Origin: Bacteroidota bacterium
GTDB lineage: Bacteria; Bacteroidota; Bacteroidia; NS11-12g; UBA955
Reading direction: 5' to 3'
DNA length: 12,073 bases
Assembly (NCBI GenBank): GCA_947460045.1
Contig: CANHGC010000015.1
Location: 1 to 12,073 of the forward strand
Each line of letters begins with the position of its first letter. Position 1 is the first letter of the stretch. Positions 5,292 to 12,073 of this stretch are shown here, in pieces. A model generated the notes under the pieces. That model was not told the origin of the DNA and made no database searches. It saw nothing but the letters and a program-made list of their open reading frames with translations. Made by a program: the position numbers and the translations under genes.

Positions 5292-6983
5292 ATGAAAAGA
5301 GTAATTGTAATCGGCTTATTCCTTGGTTTGTCAACGCATTTGCTAGCCCAACCAGGCAGAGGGGGAATTGATAATTCATCCAAACAAGTAACTACAAAAT
5401 TTGAACCTAAGTTGATACCGGCTTCCAAATTGCTCCTAGACCCCATTGTCCCAAGGTCTGAAAATCCAAAAATCAATGTAAAGTTTGAAACCCCAGAATT
5501 TGCGTGGAACACCCGTAAAATAACCCGCCCTGTTCAACCTGAAAAATTAAAGGATCGGGTTTCGGATTCAATTTACCTAAGCAATTATGCTCGGTTGGGC
5601 GGTGGCAACTTGGGCCATGCTTTGGGAGAGATATACCTCAGCAACAAACCCAATGCAAATTACAGTTACAATTTCAGTGGTTTACATTTAAGCGCAGACC
5701 CGGCGGGTGAAGCAAACAAGTACCGTGAGTTTTCTACCAATCGATTTCAATTGCAGGGTGCCAAATACTACCAGAACAGTGGCTTGGAAACCAAGGTGTT
5801 CTACAACAGAGATAAGGTGAACTTTTTTGGCAAAGACAGCGCCTATGAAAACCCTGCCGTTATTAATTTGGGTAGAATTACTCAACATTTCGGATTGGCC
5901 GTGGATTACGATTTCATTGGTACTGGAAAAAAGCCAAGTTTCAGAATGGGTTTAGGCGCTCAATCATTCAATAGTAACATGAATCAGAAAGAGCAAGAAT
6001 TGAATGGGTTCATCAACATCAAACAGAATGTGAAAAACACCAAATTGGGATTGGATTTGAGTTCGAATTACATCGATATGGTGCAAGACACCAATTACTT
6101 GAAATACCAAGGCAAGTCGCACAACAAGCAGCTATTTGTAGATGCATTTCCATACGTGCAATTCAAACACGCCCCCACCCAACTCAATGTGAAAGTGGGT
6201 GCAATTACCACCTACAACATTGCTACCATTGATTCAATGCCTGGTAAGAACAACTTTAAAATCAATCCATTTGTTCAGTTCGAAAAGACACTGACGGGGT
6301 TAAATTTGAATTTATATGGCGGTTTGGATGGTGGTTTAAAGAAAAACAGTTTCCGCAGATTGAATGCTACCATGCCCTTTTTAAGCGATTCTATTTCTGT
6401 CAAAAACTCCTATGAATCAGTAAATATCTATGTGGGTATCAAGGGCAAGATCACTCAAAATGCCGAATTCGCTTTGGATATGGGCGGAAATAATAGCTCT
6501 GATTTTGGATTGGTGGTATCCAACAACGATAGTTTGGGCAGTTTGAACTACAAGTACGTGGACAATATCAACAGCGTTTATTTCAGAACTTTTGTGAAAT
6601 ATCACATCGGGGAGCAGTTGAACGTATCTGCACATGCTAAAGTGACCAATTATACCGTGGATGCAAACTCATATGCTTGGCATTTACCTGGCTTTGTCTA
6701 TGGCGCCACTGCGAAATACAACTTGGGAAAAAACATTGAGTTGGTTGCTGGATTTGATGGTGTTACTAAGCGATACAATCAGGTTGTAGTGAATGGAAAA
6801 GAACAATCAAAAGAAATCCCTGGCTTTATGGACTTGCATGCTCGAATTGATTATCGCATTAGCGGTAAAGGCCGATTGTGGTTTCAAGGAAGCAATTTGC
6901 TCAACAATCAATACCAACAATGGTATGGCTACCGCAACTATGGCTTAACATTGATGGGTGGTTTGGCTATTTCTTTGATGTAA
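5292..6983 (+). CDS. Outer-membrane beta-barrel protein, TonB-receptor-like barrel without plug
   Basis: A 563-residue predicted outer-membrane protein. The signal peptide MKRVIVIGLFLGLSTHLLAQ ends in the 'LLAQ' typical of Bacteroidota export signals. A periplasmic stretch of about 70 residues follows, then from about residue 95 (SDSIYLSNYARLGGGNLGHA) a series of alternating amphipathic beta strands to the end. The last part (GRLWFQGSNLLNNQYQQWYG, then YGLTLMGGLAISLM) resembles the last strands of TonB-dependent receptors ('NLLNKKYE..GY...G...LGGL'). No plug domain or clear TonB box is visible, and at 563 residues it is shorter than a full receptor. Transport is therefore not established; it could be a structural or porin-like barrel. 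The ATG at 5292 gives the cleanest signal peptide and is preferred over the GTG three codons upstream. The HU/SPOR gene follows after 34 bases. Confidence 0.8.
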   Translation: MKRVIVIGLFLGLSTHLLAQPGRGGIDNSSKQVTTKFEPKLIPASKLLLDPIVPRSENPKINVKFETPEFAWNTRKITRPVQPEKLKDRVSDSIYLSNYARLGGGNLGHALGEIYLSNKPNANYSYNFSGLHLSADPAGEANKYREFSTNRFQLQGAKYYQNSGLETKVFYNRDKVNFFGKDSAYENPAVINLGRITQHFGLAVDYDFIGTGKKPSFRMGLGAQSFNSNMNQKEQELNGFINIKQNVKNTKLGLDLSSNYIDMVQDTNYLKYQGKSHNKQLFVDAFPYVQFKHAPTQLNVKVGAITTYNIATIDSMPGKNNFKINPFVQFEKTLTGLNLNLYGGLDGGLKKNSFRRLNATMPFLSDSISVKNSYESVNIYVGIKGKITQNAEFALDMGGNNSSDFGLVVSNNDSLGSLNYKYVDNINSVYFRTFVKYHIGEQLNVSAHAKVTNYTVDANSYAWHLPGFVYGATAKYNLGKNIELVAGFDGVTKRYNQVVVNGKEQSKEIPGFMDLHARIDYRISGKGRLWFQGSNLLNNQYQQWYGYRNYGLTLMGGLAISLM

Positions 6984-7005
6984 GCAAAGAATCTTAAAAA
7001 AGATG

Positions 7006-7013
7006 TAATATTG
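7006..7013 (+). promoter_or_regulatory. Candidate -7 box of the HU/SPOR gene
   Basis: TAATATTG matches TAnnTTTG at 7 of 8 positions and ends 4 bases before the ATG at 7018, the same geometry as fmt and the oxygenase gene. It also forms part of a short direct repeat (GTAATAT at 7005 and 7013), so chance is possible. The gene could equally be read through from the barrel gene. Confidence 0.35.
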
Positions 7014-7017
7014 TAAT

Positions 7018-8169
7018 ATGAATGCAAAACACATTGAATTGGCAGTTACACGTGTACTTTACAAACACGAGTGTGCTGTAATTCCTGGGTTTGGCGCTTT
7101 CATACTCCGAAAAAACTATGGGATGGCGAACCCCTTTTCAGGGCAGTTAAAACCATCATCCCATTCGATTTTTTTCAACACGAATATCACGGAAGACGAT
7201 GGATTTGTAGCCAACGAACTACGAGAAACCTTGGGTTTTAACTTCAAACAAGCTGGCGAGTTATTGGCAGATTTCTGTTTGCAAATCAATACCATCGTAC
7301 AGCATACATCTACAGTACCTTTTGGACAATTGGGGAATTTCCACATCAATCCCAAAGGGGAATTGTTCTTTTTGGCCGATGCCAATTTGAATTTAAGCAA
7401 GGAAACTTTTGGATTGCCTGCGATTACATGGGAATGGAAATCGACTCAAATTGATATACAAAAATCAGATTTGGTTACGTCAAATCAACCGGTAATCGTA
7501 ACTCCCCCATATCAAACAGAAGCCATTGAAACGGAGTCTCTCATTGATGGGACTACATCCAATCATTCAATTGATGAACATACCGTAAACGAATTACAGA
7601 ATCACAGTGATTTTACCATCACCAAACGGAGTCAACCATTGTTATGGAGAGCCGCAGCTGCGTTTGCGATTATTAGTATTGGTGCAGGTGTATTGATGAC
7701 AGTGGCTCAAATTTGGTCGGTTTCATCGGGTACCGATTTGGCCTCACTACTTCCGCAAGATTCGCAAGTGAACCAAAAAAACATCGTAACGAAAGCAGAT
7801 CCTATAAATGTGAGTATTGTGCAAGAGCCCTTGAATCTCAATGGAACTCAGCCCATCAAACACGTTTTGGATTATGGAATTGGTATTAATGGTATTGATT
7901 CGCAGTATTCATCACTGAATGATCAACCGGGAAAGTTCATTGTTACAGGTGGCGCATATATTACCACTGAATTGGCAAAAAGAGAGTGCTTCTTATGGCA
8001 AAAATTGGGCATCGATGCTTGTGTTGTACCTGTTAAGAAAAGTAGTTTAACAAAAGTGATTTTGGGACGGTTTGAAGACGAAAAAACTGCCTCCGCTTTT
8101 GCTGAATCGATAAAAATTATGCCAACTGGTACATTATCTGTATCGGATGTGGCGTTAGATTGGAAATAA
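7018..8169 (+). CDS. Membrane-anchored HU-CCDC81 / SPOR domain protein
   Basis: This 383-residue protein joins two domains through a membrane helix. Residues 1 to about 140 match the bacterial HU-CCDC81 pair: HIELAVTRVLYKHECAVIPG, then FGAFILRKNYG, then VPFGQLGNFHINPKGELFFL. A polar linker follows to about 205, then one transmembrane helix at about 209-233 (LLWRAAAAFAIISIGAGVLM). After a periplasmic spacer, residues about 306-383 form a SPOR-type domain (KFIVTGGAYITTELAKRECF to the end), a fold that binds denuded peptidoglycan glycans in other proteins. The basic RAAAA edge and the domain order suggest the HU part is cytosolic and SPOR periplasmic. Whether this HU variant binds DNA is not known from sequence. 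The stop is 4 bases before the TonB-like gene, so the two are probably co-transcribed. Confidence 0.88.
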   Translation: MNAKHIELAVTRVLYKHECAVIPGFGAFILRKNYGMANPFSGQLKPSSHSIFFNTNITEDDGFVANELRETLGFNFKQAGELLADFCLQINTIVQHTSTVPFGQLGNFHINPKGELFFLADANLNLSKETFGLPAITWEWKSTQIDIQKSDLVTSNQPVIVTPPYQTEAIETESLIDGTTSNHSIDEHTVNELQNHSDFTITKRSQPLLWRAAAAFAIISIGAGVLMTVAQIWSVSSGTDLASLLPQDSQVNQKNIVTKADPINVSIVQEPLNLNGTQPIKHVLDYGIGINGIDSQYSSLNDQPGKFIVTGGAYITTELAKRECFLWQKLGIDACVVPVKKSSLTKVILGRFEDEKTASAFAESIKIMPTGTLSVSDVALDWK

Positions 8170-8173
8170 TCCC

Positions 8174-9010
8174 ATGGCGCATTATCAAATTGAAGAAAAC
8201 CTAAGTACAACCACAAACCAAAAGATTGTGTCGTGGCTAATTAGCTTGGTAGCATCTGCTATCATCCTATTTATTTTGTGGTTTGTACATATTTCGATAC
8301 CAAATCCTCCATTTGAAAATAAAAAAGGGGCTTTGATTTTGGATTTTGGTATGGTCGAAGAAACCAGTGCCGGAAGACCTACCGATGGTGGTCCTTCTCC
8401 TACTGCACCGAAATTGGGTGGCGACCCTTCCCAAGGACCATCGAACAATCAACCTCAAAGTGGTGGTGTGGGTCCGGTAGTGACGAGTGAAGCCCAAAGT
8501 CAATCACCGTCTCTTCCCCCAATAGACCCTCCTAGTTCTGATCGCCCAGCCTCAGACAATCCCAAAATCAAGGTGGATTTCTCTAAAATTGGCAAGCGTG
8601 GTGGAAAAGGTGGCGAAGGAGATCCAAATGGAGTGAAGAACGGTATTGGTAGCACCGGATCTGGCAAAGGTGGCAATAATGGCGGTGTAACTGGAAACTA
8701 TGGCGACCGTGTAACCGGAAACAAGGGTGGTGCAAATTTTAGTGCAAAATTCACCAAATACAGTATGTCGTCTGATTTTGATAACCCAGCCACGGATGCT
8801 TATGGAAAAATCATCGCGCGTGTACGTGTGGAATGTAACGGCACCTACCGGGTAGTTGAGTGGAACGTGAGTGGAACTACATGGAATGGGTCCGATGAGG
8901 ACATGATTTCGACTTTTAACAAATTCCTAAAACGTTCTCAATTTGAAAAGAATGGCGAAGGTTGTGGCGAAAGTGCATTGGTAACCTTGGACGTTAAAAA
9001 GACTTATTAA
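8174..9010 (+). CDS. TonB-like energy transducer
   Basis: A 278-residue protein with the TonB layout. A short cytosolic head is followed by one inner-membrane helix at about residues 18-40 (VSWLISLVASAIILFILWFV). A long Pro/Gly/Ser-rich periplasmic linker runs from about 60 to 190, very Gly/Lys-rich around 135-180 (GKRGGKGGEGDPNG). The C-terminal domain at about 205-278 contains GKIIARVRVECNGTYRVVEW and ends ALVTLDVKKTY, as in TonB C-terminal domains ('GkI.v...Vd.nG.v'). It would transmit inner-membrane proton-motive energy to outer-membrane receptors. The usual partners exbB and exbD are not adjacent. C221 and C264 lie in the C-terminal domain. In Bacteroidota a TonB-like gene is commonly placed just before folC, as here, which supports the call. 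Four bases separate it from the HU/SPOR gene and one from folC. Confidence 0.72.
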   Translation: MAHYQIEENLSTTTNQKIVSWLISLVASAIILFILWFVHISIPNPPFENKKGALILDFGMVEETSAGRPTDGGPSPTAPKLGGDPSQGPSNNQPQSGGVGPVVTSEAQSQSPSLPPIDPPSSDRPASDNPKIKVDFSKIGKRGGKGGEGDPNGVKNGIGSTGSGKGGNNGGVTGNYGDRVTGNKGGANFSAKFTKYSMSSDFDNPATDAYGKIIARVRVECNGTYRVVEWNVSGTTWNGSDEDMISTFNKFLKRSQFEKNGEGCGESALVTLDVKKTY

Positions 9011-9011
9011 G

Positions 9012-10319
9012 ATGTCGGGGTTTACCTCGTATAACGAAACGCTGAAATTCATGTTTCAGCAATTGCCAATGTTCCAAAACATTGGAAAAGATGCCTTTAA
9101 AAAGGATCTAACAAATACCTTGGCATTATTAGACGCCATAGGCAATCCTCATTTGAATCAAAAATGGATTCACGTTGCGGGTACAAACGGCAAGGGTTCG
9201 GTGAGTTCTATGTTGGCAGCGATGCTTACTGCGCATGGCTATAAAACAGGGTTATACACTTCGCCCCATTTGATTGACTTTAGAGAACGAATTCGGATCA
9301 ACGGAATATGTATCTCAGAGTCTACCGTGATTGAATTCATCAATCTCATTTATGATAAAATCATGGATTTGCAACCCTCATTTTTTGAAATCACGGTGGC
9401 GTTGGCATTCTATCATTTTGATAAAGAGCAAATCGACATTGGCGTCATCGAAGTGGGATTGGGTGGCAGGTTAGACAGCACCAATGTAATTACCCCTATC
9501 CTATCTGTTATCACGAACATTGGATGGGATCACATGGATATGTTGGGCAATACGTTAACGGCCATCGCCAGTGAAAAAGGTGGAATCATCAAATCTAAAA
9601 TTCCTGTGGCGATTGGTCCAATGGAAGAGGAACCCTGGACGGTCCTGAAGAATATCGCAACTGAAAAGAGTGCTAAAATCTACCACGACATGGCTGTGGA
9701 CCAAGGATTTGAACGATCATTGTCATTGAAAGGCGACTATCAAAAAGAGAATATTCAAACCTTCACTTGTGCGATTGAAGCATTGAAAGATTTATGGTTT
9801 CCATTAAAGAGATCGAAAATACTTGAAGGGCTTGAAAATGTGTCTCAGTTAACGGGTTTAAGAGGTAGATGGGAAATATTACAAGACGAACCATTCGCCG
9901 TAGCAGATACTGCTCACAATGAGCCTGGAGTGAAGTTTACAATGAATCAATTTGTGAGTTTGTGGCACAAAAAACAATCAGACTTATTTGATTTTTATCG
10001 CTCACAAAATGATGTGGTTCCGGAAATGCCCAAAATGCATGTGATATGGGGAATGGTAAGTGACAAAGACCGTGGTAAAATATTGACATTGTTGCCAAAG
10101 GAGGCACAATACTATTTTTGCAAACCGGATGTTGTTCGGGGTTTTGATGCGAATTTACTGAGTAAGGAAGCTGAAGGTTTTGGATTGGCGGGTGAAAGTT
10201 ATAGCGATGTTTTGTCGGCCTATAACGCAGCGTTGAATCAAGCCAAGCCTCAAGATTTGATTTATGTTGGAGGAAGCACCTTTGTTGTGGGTGATTTATT
10301 GAAGTCACTAGATAATTAG
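9012..10319 (+). CDS. folC: Folylpolyglutamate synthase / dihydrofolate synthase (Mur-ligase family)
   Basis: This enzyme adds glutamate to dihydropteroate and/or folates with ATP, making and retaining cellular folate in the cytosol. The 435 residues match the usual length. The N-terminal part has the P-loop GTNGKGS at 57-63, followed by YTSPHLIDFRERIRING, the family hallmark. The central ATPase domain carries EVGLGGRLDSTNVI and TNIGWDHMDMLGNT. The C-terminal ligase domain contains DTAHNEPGV, with H302, and RGRWEILQ. All Mur-ligase motifs are intact. It starts one base after the TonB-like stop (TAAGATG), which implies translational coupling, and ends before a strong hairpin. Its folate product is also the cofactor source for Fmt upstream, though the two genes are not in one operon. 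Confidence 0.95.
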   Translation: MSGFTSYNETLKFMFQQLPMFQNIGKDAFKKDLTNTLALLDAIGNPHLNQKWIHVAGTNGKGSVSSMLAAMLTAHGYKTGLYTSPHLIDFRERIRINGICISESTVIEFINLIYDKIMDLQPSFFEITVALAFYHFDKEQIDIGVIEVGLGGRLDSTNVITPILSVITNIGWDHMDMLGNTLTAIASEKGGIIKSKIPVAIGPMEEEPWTVLKNIATEKSAKIYHDMAVDQGFERSLSLKGDYQKENIQTFTCAIEALKDLWFPLKRSKILEGLENVSQLTGLRGRWEILQDEPFAVADTAHNEPGVKFTMNQFVSLWHKKQSDLFDFYRSQNDVVPEMPKMHVIWGMVSDKDRGKILTLLPKEAQYYFCKPDVVRGFDANLLSKEAEGFGLAGESYSDVLSAYNAALNQAKPQDLIYVGGSTFVVGDLLKSLDN

Positions 10320-10369
10320 GAAATATTCTTATTGGTTTGCCAAATCCGTATTGTGAATGGCGAATTAGT

Positions 10370-10410
10370 GAGAACAAAAAAGGGGGCCAATGGCCCCCTT
10401 TTTTGTTCTC
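10370..10410. terminator. Bidirectional terminator between folC and the transporter gene
   Basis: A perfect inverted repeat has 20-bp arms around a single base at 10390, extendable by one more pair (10369/10411). The GC core GGGGGCC/GGCCCCC is flanked by A6 and T6 runs, so it works as an intrinsic terminator on both strands. Real hairpins would leave the central 3 or so bases unpaired. It lies 50 bases past the folC stop and 11 bases past the transporter stop. Confidence 0.92.
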
Positions 10411-10421
10411 ATTGAAGAAAA

Positions 10422-12073
10422 TTATCTCACTCCATTCATCATCTTCAAAAGTCTAGAACTCAAGAAGAATAGAACAATAGATGCAGCACCGGCCATGATC
10501 ACGAACAACATAAAGAAGTCGTACAAGGTTTCAATCTTTACGAAGAAGGTTGGTTTCTCAGGCTTCAAATTCCAAGTCTGCAAACGCTCTTCTTTGGTGG
10601 CCTTTTTCACTCCATCTACATTGGTTACCACGTCTACAGAATCATGTGTAATCAAAGTAGTATCGTTCAATAACAAGGCACGATCAAAGTACTTGTTGTT
10701 TGATTTGATCACTTTCAAATGGAACACCGAAATTTTGCTCGTTACGGCAGCCGCAGCTACTTTGTTGTGCATCGGACAAGTTCCACTGCTCATGCATGAA
10801 TCTGTACATACATGTTTAGAGTTATCAGCAGCGGCAACAGTATTCATGGTCAAAGCAACCATAGAATCCGTTTCAGTATCTGCAGCCTTCACCGTTTTTG
10901 CAGTGGCTGTTGCCAAAGAATAAGTGCCTTTGGGATCAGCTTTCCATACATTGGTATCTAGCATATTGCTGTTGAAAGTTGCCATTACAGAAGCATCGGC
11001 TTTGGCTGAATAACGCTTCTCCATTTTCACTTCTTCCGGATAATAGGCACTCAATGTACCTGCAAATTTGTTGGCTGCAGCGGTAGACAAGAACCACACA
11101 CCCATCAACAACGAAGCCAATTTTACTGGGGCCAATTTGTTCACCATTGACAAGCCAATTGGCGACAAACACAATTCACCGAAGGTGTGAATGGTATACA
11201 ACGACACCAACCATGCCATGCTCAATTTAGTGCTAGGATCGATGCCTTTCACACCGAACGCGATTACGAGATAACCCATGGCCAACAAGAACAAGCCCAA
11301 CGCTTGTTTAAATGGCGATGCGGGTTCCATGTTTTTCTTACCCAACCATCCCCACAACCACACAAACAACGGTGCAAAAATCACAATGGCCACTGCGTTG
11401 ATACTCTGGAAATATGAAGTTGGTATGGTTGTTCCAAAAATCTCACGATTGGTCTGTTCTTCTGCGAAATAGGTCAATGAAGCTCCAGCCTGCTCAAATG
11501 CAGCCCAGAAGAAGATCACGAAGAACGCCGCAATATAGATTACCCATATTCTTTGACGCTCAATCTTATCCAAGGTTGGATCGGTTATGATATATCCCGG
11601 TGCAGCAATGGTAAGGGCGAAAATGAAAGAACCAATCCAATCCATTTCTGCTTGGAAATGGAACAGATAGAGTAACCCACCAAAAACAGCAGCCCAAATA
11701 CCCATTGCGCTATAGTTTATAGGCGCAGCAACTTCAGTTTCTGATTTCACTTGACGGGCAGAGTTTGGTTTTTCACCAATTTGCTCACCAGTTGGTGTTA
11801 CCAGGTATTTGTTTTTCAAAGTGATGAAAAGAATCAAGCTAACAATCATACCTACACATGCTGCCATGAATCCCCAACGGAAATCTGCAGCATTGCCTGT
11901 ATCGCCCAAATATCCACACAACAAAGGCGCGATGAAAGCACCTAAGTTGATACCCATGTAGAATATCGTAAAGGCTGAATCCACTCGCTTATCGCCTGCT
12001 TCATACAGCTGTCCCACCATCGTAGAAATGTTTGGTTTGAAGAATCCGTTACCGATAATCAAAAAGCCTAAGC
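10422..12073 (-). CDS. POT-family peptide:H+ symporter, C-terminal part with large periplasmic insert (partial)
   Basis: This is a major-facilitator transporter for di-/tripeptides driven by protons. The 5' end lies beyond the right edge, so the apparent start near 12062 is not real and the first 100 or more residues are missing. The first visible part holds the PTR family signature (GNGFFKPNISTMVGQLY, then FTIFYMGINLGAFIAPLLCG). Several transmembrane helices follow, up to LASLLMGVWFLSTAAANKFA. The protein ends with the last helix (LYDFFMLFVIMAGAASIVLF) and LLKMMNGVR. Between these last two helices, where family members usually have a short loop, lie about 165 extra residues (roughly 11036 to 10541). 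They are Ala/Thr-rich and contain a Cys/His cluster at 10767-10814: HVCTDSCMSSGTCPMH. By the standard topology this loop faces the periplasm. A regulatory or metal-sensing role is only a guess. Confidence 0.9.
   Translation of the reverse strand, partial: LGFLIIGNGFFKPNISTMVGQLYEAGDKRVDSAFTIFYMGINLGAFIAPLLCGYLGDTGNAADFRWGFMAACVGMIVSLILFITLKNKYLVTPTGEQIGEKPNSARQVKSETEVAAPINYSAMGIWAAVFGGLLYLFHFQAEMDWIGSFIFALTIAAPGYIITDPTLDKIERQRIWVIYIAAFFVIFFWAAFEQAGASLTYFAEEQTNREIFGTTIPTSYFQSINAVAIVIFAPLFVWLWGWLGKKNMEPASPFKQALGLFLLAMGYLVIAFGVKGIDPSTKLSMAWLVSLYTIHTFGELCLSPIGLSMVNKLAPVKLASLLMGVWFLSTAAANKFAGTLSAYYPEEVKMEKRYSAKADASVMATFNSNMLDTNVWKADPKGTYSLATATAKTVKAADTETDSMVALTMNTVAAADNSKHVCTDSCMSSGTCPMHNKVAAAAVTSKISVFHLKVIKSNNKYFDRALLLNDTTLITHDSVDVVTNVDGVKKATKEERLQTWNLKPEKPTFFVKIETLYDFFMLFVIMAGAASIVLFFLSSRLLKMMNGVR

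Noticed and set aside
10098..10104. AAGGAGG inside folC
   Set aside because: It lies within coding sequence with no start codon or gene after it. It shows the heptamer can occur by chance, which tempers the finding at the sigma gene.
9937..10377. Minus-strand open frame of 146 codons overlapping the 3' end of folC
   Set aside because: It is antisense to a conserved folC C-terminus and has no recognisable domain; it is a frame shadow.
10390..10923. Plus-strand open frame of 177 codons across the terminator and transporter insert
   Set aside because: It begins inside the terminator arm and is antisense to a transporter frame with clear helices and a conserved end; its translation shows no family features.

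Overview
The window looks like ordinary chromosomal sequence from a member of the Bacteroidota. The sequence evidence is TAnnTTTG-type -7 promoter boxes a few bases from start codons, almost no Shine-Dalgarno sequences, AT-rich DNA, and several Bacteroidota-typical proteins. These include a DUF7948/SBBP-repeat secreted protein, an HU-CCDC81/SPOR fusion, a TonB-receptor-like barrel and a POT transporter. The genus cannot be fixed from this window. I found no tRNA, rRNA, CRISPR array, insertion sequence or attachment site.

Layout: (1) 1-863, minus strand: the N-terminal part of a large secreted surface protein that runs off the left edge. (2) 1030-3947, plus strand: methionyl-tRNA formyltransferase (fmt), an ECF-like sigma factor preceded by an unusually strong Shine-Dalgarno sequence, a small acidic protein that may regulate that sigma factor, and an isopenicillin-N-synthase-family oxygenase. 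(3) 3953-5115, minus strand: a hotdog acyl-CoA thioesterase, then the rplU-rpmA ribosomal operon with its promoter and terminator. (4) 5292-10319, plus strand: an outer-membrane barrel, a membrane-anchored HU/SPOR protein, a TonB-like energy transducer and folC, tightly packed from the HU/SPOR gene onward (gaps of 4 and 1 bases). (5) 10422-12073, minus strand: a POT-family peptide transporter truncated by the right edge. It is separated from folC by a near-perfect bidirectional hairpin.

How the genes may work together: the barrel, HU/SPOR and TonB-like genes look like a cell-envelope module linking outer membrane, peptidoglycan and inner membrane, with the housekeeping gene folC at the end. 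Translation-related genes (fmt, rplU, rpmA) are scattered among them.

I see no clearly new multi-gene system. The best leads are a roughly 165-residue Cys/His-containing periplasmic insert in the POT transporter, the exceptional Shine-Dalgarno in front of the sigma factor, the acidic sigma-adjacent protein that lacks zinc-finger residues, and three genes whose promoter box lies only 4-5 bases from the ATG, which suggests leaderless mRNAs.
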